A DNA stretch of 64,000 nucleotides from Alopecurus myosuroides. Lineage: Eukaryota; Streptophyta; Magnoliopsida; Poales; Poaceae. The position numbers were made by a program, and so were the translations under genes. The stretch is from NCBI GenBank assembly GCA_028641055.1, contig CM054061.1, forward strand, positions 54,230,081 through 54,294,080, given 5' to 3'. The notes under the pieces are model-generated. The model ran no database searches and was not told the DNA's origin. It saw only the letters and a program-made list of their open reading frames with translations. Shown in pieces: positions 53,731-64,000 of this stretch (position 1 is the stretch's first letter; every line of letters begins with the position of its first letter).

Positions 53731-54244
53731 TATTGGATATATGCCCGAAAGCCAATAATATTTATACATATGTTTCGTAATTATGATTCATATTACTATG
53801 CTACAACTGACGTGGATCCTGAATATGATAATAAGAGGAAAAGTCATGCTCACGTGCGGTAACAGGAACGGAGTATCAAACCCTAGTCTTGCCTTTTACT
53901 AATTCATTGGATGCTTGATGACTATGATTTCCTGGTCATGGACATTGTTTATGTCAACGTCAATGAATATCATATTGCTGGAAGGGAACAATATGGTTGG
54001 GTATACCCTAATAGTCGATATGCTAAGAGATTCCACTAAGACATACTTGTCCTTAGAGTCATATCAGAACACGGTTATATTACAATGCATCCTTTGACCA
54101 TAAGGTTATGTGAGTAATATATTCTAGAGGTTTTACTTTGGTACTATCAAGATTCACACCGCAAACTGGGTGAACATAAAGGTAGCCACTGGGTAATTCT
54201 AAAGGAGTATGTTACCTCAATGTTCTGAGATGGGAATTACTCTT
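53731..54244 (+). repeat. Angela/BARE-like 3' LTR, left piece
   Basis: Starts TATTGGATATATGCCCG (TG changed to TA). It follows the first LTR closely until GGGAATTACTCTT, where a solo LTR is inserted. Confidence 0.72.
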
Positions 54245-55266
54245 TGATGGTGCATGTCTTTCACTCGCTGGAAAACCCCAAGAGGAAGGTATGATGAGCA
54301 TAGCAGCAATTTTCCCTCAGAAAGAAACCAAGGTTTAATCGACTAGTAGGAGAAAAAAGCAACTTCTGAAGGTTGATGTAGTTAATGTTGGAAGGGCGCG
54401 CTACCGGTTCAACAACAACGTGGAACCTACACAACACAATCAAATCATTTGGCCCACCGAAGCAGTGAGGTTATCAATCTCACCGGTTTTGCTGAAAACA
54501 AAGAGGTTAAACGTACCGTGTGGAAAATAATATTTGTTTGCAGTGATGGCAGTAGTAAAATATTAGCATTAGTATGAAAACAGAGATTGCGGTGGTTGTA
54601 TTATCAGTATGAGGAAAATGGACTGGGGTCCACAGTTCACTAGTGGTGTCTCTCCCAAGACAGATAGATAGCATGTGTGGTGAACAAATTACAGTTGGGC
54701 AATTGACAGATATAAAGGTTGCGCCGTAGTGCATATGAATGGCATGATGATTACTATGTGACTCATGTGGGCATTACAACAAGATACATAGATCGTCATC
54801 CAAGTGCATTTATGACTAATAATCCACCCTCAGAATGTCATCCGAGCAAGCCTTGGGTATTAAGTTGCAAGCAACAGATAATTGCAGTAAGCAAAGTGTG
54901 TAATATAAACAATAACATCATCCTTATACAACGCATTGTTGTTTTCTCCCTAGTGGCAACAACACATCCCCCACCCGTTTACGTTTCTATCACTCGAGCA
55001 TGACTGAAAGGGAGACATGAACCCACTATCGAGCATAAATAATCCCTCTTGGAGTTACTAGCATCTATTTGGCCAGAGCATTTACTAATAACTGGGAGCA
55101 TTCGAGATCATAAATAACAGACATATGAAAGGAACATGATAGATTGATAATCAAGATACATAACATTCAATACTCATCGGATCCCAGCAAACAAAACATG
55201 TAGCATTACAATAAGATGATCTTGATCATGTAGGGAAACTCACAAGATCTAAACATGATGCATACA

Positions 55267-58200
55267 TGTAACATCCCAAGTATGAAAAACACCATTAGAA
55301 TGTTTTCTCCTTGTTAATTTATGTTTTGCATCATGTCATCATAAGCATTGCATTTGTTTTCACTTGTTTTTCCATTTGAATTTCAAACCAAATTTCAAAT
55401 CCTTGTTTCATACTTGTTCTGTTACAATTTTTTCAAATGAAACTTTCAAATCAAACCAATTATTTGTTTCCAATAAACTTGAAAGTTCAAGATATTAACT
55501 TGCTTCTTTTCAATAATTCAATAATACCAAATTTCACTCAAATCCATTTGAATTTTCAAACAGCAACCAAATTCAAATTTTTGAAAAACAAACAATTGCA
55601 CAGCTGGGCTTTTGTAATAATTAACCAATAAAAATTATTCCCTAAATTTTTCCAACCCCAAAACCCATCTTTTCTTCCCTTTGTCTTTTCTGCAAAAAAA
55701 AAAACAGAAGCAGAAAACAGAAAAACAAAAAAAAGAGGGGAGAGGGCAGGCCAGCCAAGTGGGCTGAGCCCACCTACCCCCCAGGCCCAGCCCACCTTTC
55801 CCCCATCCCCTACCTCTGTACGGCGCGACATCGGAGATGTCCACGTCGAAAGGCAGAGGATGGGACGGCCATGAACGCGCCTCCTCCTCCTTAAAACCTC
55901 GCCCACAAGCTCCTCCTTGCTGCCCTAGCTTTCCCTCCTCCCTTCTCCTCGCGCCGCCGCCGTTTTTCTTCCTCCTCCCTCCTCTGCTTCTCCCTGTTCT
56001 GACCACTGCACACCATCGCAACGAATCCCGGCGATCGCCGCCGCTATGGACCCCTCCTGGCCTGGTTAGCTGCGGGAACGGGAACACCGTATCTTCCTCT
56101 CCCTCCTCGTTTCCAGGGAGGAGTCCGAGAGGGCCTGGATCATCGCCGTCGTCCACCTCACCGGCGACTGTCACGCCACCTCACAGAGCACCTCCTCCTC
56201 CTTCCTCTTCCCCGGTGAGCACGTTTCCCTCTTCCCTTCCTCTCTCTCCCGATGCGCGCACACACCTTGCACCTCCCTGTCTGGCCCACGCACACGCAGC
56301 AGCACCGCGGCGCTCGTCGCCGGCGTCCACCGCTCCGCCACTGTCAACAGGTTCAGAAAGACTGAACCTTTTTTGTTCAGTTTCAGTTAACCGCGAGCTG
56401 CACCTCAAAACCCTGCGCGATCCTCCTCTGTCACGAACCGATCCGCACCGTAGTGGCTAGATCTAATGGCGCGCAGCGCAACGTCGCGGGTTCGAACCAC
56501 CGCAGCGCGATTAAAACCATCTTTTTTCGCTTCGCTGCCACGCACGCCCCCTGGCCCCACCTGCCATTGGCAGTGGTGGCCACGCCAGCACACACCCGCG
56601 CGCCACGCAGCGCCAGCTAGGCGCTGGCCCACAGGCCAGTGAACCAGGGCTGCTCTGCCCCGCGTAGAAGAAATCCCAGGGGCCTTTTCTGTAATTTCTT
56701 TTTCGCGTCCAAGCCCCTGGACCAATCTGAAACTTTTAAATTCACAAAATAGCCCCTGTAAATTCAAATTCAAATAACTTTTGCATTTCAAATCCAAATT
56801 TAATAAATAAAATATGTTTTCCATACCAAATTTAATTCTCTACATGTTTAAACCATTTGTATACTGTTTTGAACATTTCAAAATGTTTTCAAAAATTCAA
56901 ATTCAAACTACTATTTCAAATTTGGTCAAATTCATAACTAATTCAAACTTAATTCAAATGGCACATATAAAATATGTTTTCCATGCAAAATTGAACAAGC
57001 TTTCCAAATATAAACCTTGTTTCCTGTTTTGAATAATTAAAATTGGTTAAATAATTTAAATCTTTTTTAAATCATTTAAAATTGCTAAATTCATAACTTG
57101 GTCAAACTAAATTCTTTTTGAACATATAAAATATGTTTTCAAACCAGAAAAGTATAATCTTTTCAAATATGAATTTTATTTAATGTTTTGAACAAATAAA
57201 AATTCAAATAATTCTATACTTGAATTAAATTCATTTAAATATTGTTTAAACTTGTTTAATTCATAATTAATTCATTTTAAATCCATTGTCAACAAATGAA
57301 ACATGTATTCCACCTAAAATTTTGTGTTCTTTCCAAATATGAGTTTTTTTTATCTATTTTGAACAATTAAAATTCGTGAAAACAACAAATGCTTGTGTAA
57401 CTCATTTAAGAAGCCAAATTTCATAACTTAATAAATAAAATTTCCAAACTTGGTAAACAACATTTCAAATTGAAGCTATTGTTGTTTTCTTATTGTTTTC
57501 CTCATCCATGCATCATTCTAATCAAATTTCACATGATGGTTATTTGTAGATCATTTAATCCAACCTTAATTCATGGGCTTTCCATATGCAATCCAAATTG
57601 CATATGGGCCCATTTAATTATGTTACCATGTCAACTAGTTTATCTTTGCTGCATCAGTTAAATTGTCATGCATAATCCCATGTTTGTGCATCATGCCATG
57701 TTATTGATTGTCTGTCTCTCTGCGTTGTCTGTTTGCTTCTTCTCGAATAGACGACGACGTTGAGACAGACGAGGTTTACGACACTACTTCAGAGGAGTTA
57801 GCCCAGTACCAGGCTACTGAGTTTGCAGGCAAGTATTCACTCACCTGAACCATTGTGTCCTTCCCACACTGGATACCGATACTTTCCGTTGTCTATCCTG
57901 CTATCCTTAAGATTCGTTGCTTGTGTTCCGATCCTATCACATGTTATCTTGTAACCCTGATATAGCCTATCCTCCACACCTATAACCTTGTTGCTTGTTG
58001 CCTGTGTCTTACTAGCATGCTTAGGGTTGTTTATGATCGAGTCTGATGTCCGTTATTTCTGGTACACTATTTATTATGTTCTGGGGGCTCGATGTTAAAC
58101 AACAACCTGTTAATGTTTGAGGTAATGCTAATTGGATGATAAGACATCGGCAGGAGGCCGGGTATGGTTTTGAGGCCTGCTAGTGTCGAACTCAGGAAAA

Positions 58201-59570
58201 GTTCTTGTCCTCTAGATCCATGATGAGCGTGCTAACCGCATGTGGGAAGCGTGTATGGGCGCCCCCCTCAACTTTGATTCGATTCACATCTTGTCCAAAT
58301 CGCCTCATTTAGTTCGGGTTTTCCATTTGCCGCATGCATATGCAGGTGCGAACCCGAGGCCAGGGTGGTAACTTCTGTAGTCGGCATTTAGGGAGACACG
58401 TTCTTAGAGTGCTATGAGGGTCCCCTTTTCTTCGTGGGCTTGATTAGCCGTGCGCTCAATTGCACGGGGTTCTTTGGGCTTGATGCGAAGAAGAGTTGGG
58501 TTGTGTTGAGTACCTCGCTTGGTGGGTTGATCCCCCGTCTGGCGGGATATTCTTACGTGTACGGCCAAATTGGTGCATCCCTGCAGGGTTAAATATTCTC
58601 GAGAAGCCGTGTTGTCCGCGGTTATGGATGACTTGTTGATAGGGCTGGCTAACAAGGATTAGACAACTTACACCTAATCAATAATAAGTTGACTAGTAAT
58701 AGACTTATTGACACAATAACTTGAACCTTCACTAATCCAACTGTGTGGGTTATCCTCGGATTGCTTCTTTGGATAAGGGGCAAGATCCAGGATGGGTTTG
58801 TTTGAGGATAGTGGTAGTTGGTTCCGATACGCTATCTTATCCCTTTCTTTTAGCCGGATGTTGTAGCGTGTCTCTGTAGTTGGTTAGAGCAGCCCATTGC
58901 CGCACTTTTATATCACCTATCTTCCTTTGAACCCCAAGCATCTGTACTTGGTGTTGCCGGGTACACTTTGGTATCTTGTGCGTCTTGCTTGCAGTACTTG
59001 TCTGTACTGACCCCTTTGGGGCTGCGTGTTCTGCAGACTACGTTTCCGAGGATCCCCATGGTGGCTACTACGTGGAGTATGACGAGGCTGCTGACGAGTA
59101 GATAGCGGACCCGGGAAGGATCCGAGACATCGTGGATGGGCTCCGTCTTTCGTTTCCGGCCTCTTAGGCCTATTTGGATCTTGTCTGTACCCAGACACTT
59201 TGGATGCTTCCGCTGTGATGTAATGATGACTTGTTGGGACATGTGTCCTCTACATGACTGTATTTTCTATCTCTGCTCTAGTGAGAGCTATTTGCCACTT
59301 ATTTCTATTTCTTTGTGTCTTAGAGATTTGTTGTGATATCACCTGTTCAAATGCCGTTGACGTACCATGTGTGTATGTTATGAAGTACGTCAATGGAAGT
59401 AGTCGGATTTCTATGGCATGGTTTACGCAGACGATGAATAGTAGAGGTTGGTTGTCACACGTTTACGTGTTGGCCTACTCATATTGAGATGCGGGTGCCG
59501 GTAAGCCCCGTAAGCCAATTATCTACTGTTTAGCGGGCTGTGAGTATCCTCTAGAAGTTCGGGTGCGACA
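55267..59570 (+). mobile_element. Chromovirus solo LTR of the element E family (4,304 bp)
   Basis: Starts TGTAACATCCCAAGTATG and ends GTTCGGGTGCGACA, flanked by perfect ATACA (55,262-55,266 and 59,571-59,575). It aligns with the element E LTR end to end but is clearly more diverged. The TATA box is altered to TTAAAA (55,891). Donor GTGAGC (about 56,215), the 78-bp exon (57,751-57,828) and the last exon (59,037-59,101) are kept. Confidence 0.93.
57751..57828 (+). CDS. Putative 78-bp LTR exon, solo-LTR copy
   Basis: Same acceptor (TCTCGAATAG) and GC-type donor (CAG/GCAAGT) as in element E. It has no indel and stays open, with both silent and replacement changes (VETDEVYDTTSEELAQYQ). It is a comparison copy for the LTR-exon hypothesis and probably not expressed. 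Confidence 0.3.
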
Positions 59571-59575
59571 ATACA

Positions 59576-60177
59576 GAGGAGAGAACAACCATCTAGCTAC
59601 CGCTATGGACCCGTAGTACAAGGATGAACTACTCACGCATCATTTTTTAGGCGGGAATGGTGATGTAGAGCCCTCCGGTGACGATTTCCCCTTCCGGAAG
59701 GGTGCCGGGGAGAACTCGAGAACCCTCCCTAACTAGGGTTAATGATGACGGCGCCTCGGGTGTTTTTCGTGAAAAAGGTCGATTCTTTTAGGGTTAACCT
59801 CCCATGGGGAATAAAGAGGCGAAAGTGCAACGTCGGTGGGCGGCCAGGGGGCCCACACCACCCCATGGCACGGCAAGGCGGGCGCGCGACCCTATGGTGT
59901 GGAGCCCCTATGGCCCCCCTCCGGGTCTCCTCCGGATTCCGTGTGCGCGACCGATTTCTAAGACCCCCAGTTTTTGAATTATCCAATTCCGAGAATATTT
60001 CTAGAACAACTTTTCTGAAACAAAAAATAGAAGAAAATAGAACTGGCTCTGTGGCATCTTGTCAATAGGCTAGTCCGAGAAAATCGATAAAAAGGCATAA
60101 AGTGTAGAAAACATGTAGCAAATGACATGAAAACAACATGGAACATCAGAAATTAGGGGTACGTTTATGACGTATCA
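59576..60177 (-). repeat. Athila-like solo LTR, right piece
   Basis: Continues the minus-strand LTR after the chromovirus solo LTR. It includes a GC-rich block (59,690-59,940) and the terminus TACGTTTATGACGTATCA. The ORFs in it look like chance. Confidence 0.7.
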
Positions 60178-60182
60178 CTCAT

Positions 60183-60919
60183 GCGTAAAAAGAGAGATAC
60201 AACATGGGCCCACTCGGTATTGTTGATATCTAAACGTTTTGTAGACAATGCATGATGCTGATAGATCATGTGGGATATTGTAATACAGTAACGAGAAAGA
60301 GGAAATTTACCGGTTAACGAGACAAGACAAAGGTATAGTGGAAACAGAGATTGTTCCACGGCAATACCGGAATCCATAGTCTCAATTAAGTTCGGTATCA
60401 TGAGTAATGAGAGAATTGTATAATGACAAACAAGTTCAGCAGATTATACCTTAGTGTGTGAGAGTCAGCATGGGAGTCCATGGCCCGTATTGATTATTGG
60501 AAAGGAAAGAGTTTCTAGTTTCATGTCCACACACTATAGAACTTGTAGGGTAAACACACTTAAGTTAGGGATGATTTATGTGTATATCGGTACATTCAGA
60601 TCAACAAGGAGTATCTTCGAAATGGGATTTTTGTGTGATAGATATATTTTATATATCAGAGAGACTTTAGACTGAGAATGTTGGATGCCTGAGAGTAATA
60701 GAAATTTTTTTTATTACTACCTGTATTTATTCCGGAGTTGTTATGAGAGAGAAATTGAGGTTGCACACTTTGTGGGGCAAGTGCAGGGGGAAGTGAGATG
60801 TCCCAGGATGTACGAAATATATCTCTGACATCGTTAGATAAGGTCGATTGTTTTATCTATAGGGTTCACAGGGTTCCATAGGTGTTTAAGAGGACTTTCC
60901 ATATAGGGGGTGAGTACCG
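60183..60919 (+). repeat. Angela/BARE-like 3' LTR, right piece
   Basis: Matches about 52,845-53,525 (for example ATGTGTATATCGGTA and GGAGTTGTTATGAGAGAG). It ends near GTGAGTACC, where new sequence starts. Confidence 0.7.
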
Positions 60920-62931
60920 TGTAACCTCCCAGTGTTTGGGAGGTTATACGGATCAAAATATAATATGTGCATTTGCAAAGCATGCATCTAAAAATACGGG
61001 ATATTTTGGCGCGGAAGTTTAAACGAAGCAAAGTGACCAATGTTTCTCTTGACATGATGAAATAGGTTTAGATCATCTGGTCGAGGGTTCATTTGGAGTG
61101 ATCTTTATAGCAGATATCTTATAAAACAAATCATTTCATAAGACAAACCATAATTGGTTATGACCAAGCACAAACTCTCAACAACTTTAACCACAAGTCT
61201 ATAAGTGTCTTGGGATAATTCACTAGGTATCTACAGTCAAAAAGGGGTGAGTATCCAAATCACATAACTGATGACCACACTTCCACAAGATAATAATGCA
61301 CAATTGAACCATCTCATCAATAGAAATATTATGTCCTCTAAACATGAACTCTTTAAGTTATCAACCATTCGCACAACATCTTTCTAAATTATCTAATAAC
61401 TACTAAGTGAACCTTCACAAGTAAATAACAAAGGTTCAATAGAACACAAATGATACAAACAAGTATGAACTCAAACCCCACAAGTGGGAAATGACATAAT
61501 AATTGTTATTAACATATTTATAGAATATGTACATATCTCATCAACCAAAAAATAAGTACCTAAAAGAAGAAATAAATCTTGTTAAACTACTGTTAAACCT
61601 TGATCATTACATATGATCTTCCCAAACCTCTATGTATGCATTATGCATGACAAAAATAATAAAGATAAGAATATGAAGTAATAACATGACACTCTGAGAA
61701 ACCAACTAACCACTTTGAATTAAATCATTAAACTCCAATAACCTTCATAGTCTCATTGTCTCATTCATCTTATACAATTGAGCATATGAAACCTCAACAC
61801 ATTAATGAACCATTTGATCAACTTATTATCTTAAGTCCTCATTCCACAAAAACTCCACATTTCTATTCAAAACACAATGTTCAACAACTAAAGTATCTAT
61901 GTATACCATTAATGGAATAACAACAAGTTATAACCTCTATTAGAGGAAGTAAATCGAAAGCTAAGTAAAACCAATCATGTATGAAATAAGCACATACCTT
62001 ATGAGAAATAAAATAAGAAGTATATGGAAGGAGAATAAAATCCTGGACCAACTCTTAATCTAGATCTTTCCACTTTGTCTAGACTATCTTATGTTCTTGT
62101 CTCCCAACGTTCTTGAAGTCATTCTGAAAGAGAAGAAACCACTGGAAAGGAGAAACTTTGACAAGAAGATCTGTAGAAGGATTCTTCAGATTGTTCTATA
62201 AGTGCTATTCCAATCTATCATAAGAGTATTTGGAAACTCTTATATCTTGATCTGATCTTATTAATTCCTCTTGAATTAGTGAGATATTCCAATGTTAGTG
62301 TTATATAGAAGTATTTTGGTAACAAGTTTCTAGATCTTGTTAACAGATCACTTTTATATACTCAAACAATTGAGTGTCACCCACAAACAAACATAAGGTC
62401 ATATAACCTAGTACATCTCATTCACTTGTATATGAATAGTAATTTGGGGGCAATCCTAGCTAACTTGTCAACAAATTGTTCTTATATGCATAGGGTAAAT
62501 TGATGTCATAAAATATAACTACATTCTTTTATATTCATTTGAGAGAAATCTTTGCTTGGAATAATTGGTTGTCTTGACCACAAGGGTGACACAGTTGAAG
62601 TTGGAATCAAAGAGATGATCTTACTTGCAAGTGACAAAGGCAGTACCTGAAGGCTAGTGGCAACCAAAGACAAGGATATTGCAGGCATTAGAAGACCACA
62701 AGAAGCAACACTGCCTCAGTAAGGAGGCATAGCTTAAGCAACTATCCTTAATCCAGTAGTAATATTAGAGAACTTAGAACCTCTATGCCTTTTCAAGTTC
62801 ATAAGAGATGAAGAACACATAACAATATATTTAATGGAAATAACTCTCAAGTAAGAAATAAAAAAAATTCATAGCATCCAAATGACTTGTGTTATGTTGA
62901 GGTAAATGGTAACAAGCACTACTTTGTTTCC
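60920..62931. other. Unidentified AT-rich block, possibly an LTR
   Basis: Starts TGTAACCTCCCAGTGTTTGG, which resembles a chromovirus LTR start and folds as CCTCCCA/TGGGAGG. There is no ORF of note and no matching TSD for TACCG (60,915-60,919). I recognise nothing else in these 2 kb. Confidence 0.3.
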
Positions 62932-64000
62932 TGTGACGCCCCGAGATCGGGCACTATGCAGATTTCAGCATTCCCGCCAAAATCCACATAATAACCGATT
63001 CCAGGTTGCCATGTCTGATAACATTACAACAATTCACGAATAATCCACAACAACAACAGAACAGATATATACAAGAGGACTCAAACGAGTCAAGGATACA
63101 ACTGATACAATACAAAGATCCAAATAACAGCGGAAGAAAACACATAACGTCTGGCTACGGACAACATACAAATTGGACTAAGAGTCCTGAAGATAACCGA
63201 GAGCGTCCAATCCCTGCCCAGGCCAAACCGGAGGGATTCCCAAGCTAACGTCGTCAGACTTCAAACCTGTTGAATGCAATATTGAATATGCAGCCACGAG
63301 AGAGATTCGTAGGTCAGTACGGTTAAGTACTGGCAAGTGGATAAACCATACTCACAAGATACCGGCGTAACCAGTCATCACAAGATACAAATACTTTGGG
63401 TTCAACGGAAAGGTAGGGATTATTGCAAATAAGCGGCAGCGGGCTGCACTAACCAATTACAGAGACTCACTACAACATCCGGCTAAAAGAGGGGGATAAG
63501 ATAGCGTATCGTAACCAACTAGTACTAACCACCCAAACAAACCCATCCAATGTTACCCCCTACTAAGGAAGCAACCCAAGGATAACTCACACTGTTGGAT
63601 TAATGATGGATCAAGTTATTGTGTCAACAAGACTATTACTAGGCAAGTATCATTAGTTAGGTGTAAGTTGTTCTGAGTACTTGTTAGCCAGTACTTTCAC
63701 CAAGTCAACCATAACCGCGGAAAACACAGCTTCTCGAGAAGATTTAACCCTGCAGGGATGCACCAATTTGGCCGTACACGTAAGAATAACCCGCCAGACG
63801 GGGGATCAACCCACCAAGCGAGGTACTCAACCCAACCCAACTCTTCTTCGCATCAAGCCCAAAGAACCCCGTGCAATTGAGTGCACGGCTAATCAAGCCC
63901 CACGAAGAAAAGGGGACCCTCATAGCACTCTAAGAACATGTCTCCCTAAATGTCGACTACAAAAGTTCCACCCTGGCATGGGTTCGCAAGATCATGCATG
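62932..64000 (-). repeat. Chromovirus-related LTR, minus strand, cut by window end
   Basis: The plus-strand start TGTGACGCCCCGAGATCGGG is the LTR 3' end. Bases 63,420-64,000 are the reverse complement of the element E LTR middle (about 27,600-28,250), but 62,932-63,265 differ from the E terminus. A retained acceptor (minus strand CATTCAACAG at 63,267) opens a different 29-codon tail ending in TAG at 63,178-63,180. Confidence 0.7.

Larger units (their letters stand above)
54245..60177 (-). mobile_element. Athila-like solo LTR, minus strand, split by a chromovirus solo LTR
   Basis: Plus-strand ends TGATGGTGCATG and GACGTATCA give an LTR of about 1.62 kb (54,245-55,266 plus 59,576-60,177). Flanks CTCTT and CTCAT form an imperfect TSD in the Angela-like LTR. 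No interior remains, so it is a recombination-derived solo LTR. Confidence 0.72.

Noticed and set aside
56181..56460. Pro/Ser-rich ORFs in the GC block of the solo LTR (55,635-56,460)
   Set aside because: Leader/promoter DNA homologous to the noncoding GC block of E; frames are not conserved.
59729..60068. ORFs on both strands in a GC-rich patch
   Set aside because: Part of the Athila-like solo LTR; no conserved motif.
60920..62931. A solo LTR with TSD TACCG
   Set aside because: No second TACCG adjacent to a CA end was found within the block, so the boundary claim was not made.

Overview
The window is plant nuclear DNA from a grass, probably a pooid cereal. Every recognisable stretch belongs to grass transposable-element lineages: Sirevirus-type Copia, Tekay/Del-type chromovirus, Athila-like, Tat-like and Angela/BARE-like LTR elements, and one PIF/Harbinger-type DNA element. 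I found no host gene, tRNA, rRNA, CRISPR array or bacterial feature. Species cannot be fixed from sequence alone.

Bases 1-49,893 are a nested stack whose insertion order can be read from target-site duplications (TSDs). The outermost layer is a decayed Sirevirus-like Copia element, A (plus strand), at 1-430 and 46,370-49,893. Its gag is split by a second element of the same family, B (minus strand, 431-46,364, TSD AAGGT). B carries two insertions. One is a non-autonomous Athila-like element, C (4,389-13,122, TSD ATGTG), whose left LTR holds a PIF/Harbinger-type element, H (5,651-7,516, TSD TTA), with an intact 369-codon intronless gene. The other is a gag-only Sirevirus-like element, D (15,929-41,380, TSD ATATC), which split B's integrase. 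D's right LTR is in turn split by a nearly intact chromovirus, E (24,471-39,267, TSD TGTAT), with 4.4-kb LTRs, an extra ORF before gag, and a full gag-pol broken by one TAG codon. Removing each insertion and one TSD copy makes the interrupted reading frames or LTRs continuous again.

Bases 49,894-64,000 are a second, more fragmented patch. It holds Athila-like LTR fragments, a Tat-like 3' end with an antisense ORF that has its own TATA box, and a collapsed Angela/BARE-like element (52,327-60,919). The 3' LTR of that element contains a minus-strand Athila-like solo LTR (54,245-60,177), which contains a chromovirus solo LTR of the E family (55,267-59,570, TSD ATACA). An unidentified AT-rich block follows (60,920-62,931), then the end of a minus-strand chromovirus-related LTR cut by the window edge.

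Functionally, B and A are dead by several stops. D supplies only a Gag-like protein and would need pol in trans. C has no pol. E is closest to autonomy. The points most worth a second look are the H gene product with two ubiquitin-interacting-motif-like sequences, the extra E ORF with a dsRNA-binding-like pattern preceded by a splice acceptor, and a conserved, apparently spliced acidic mini-reading frame inside the E-family LTRs.
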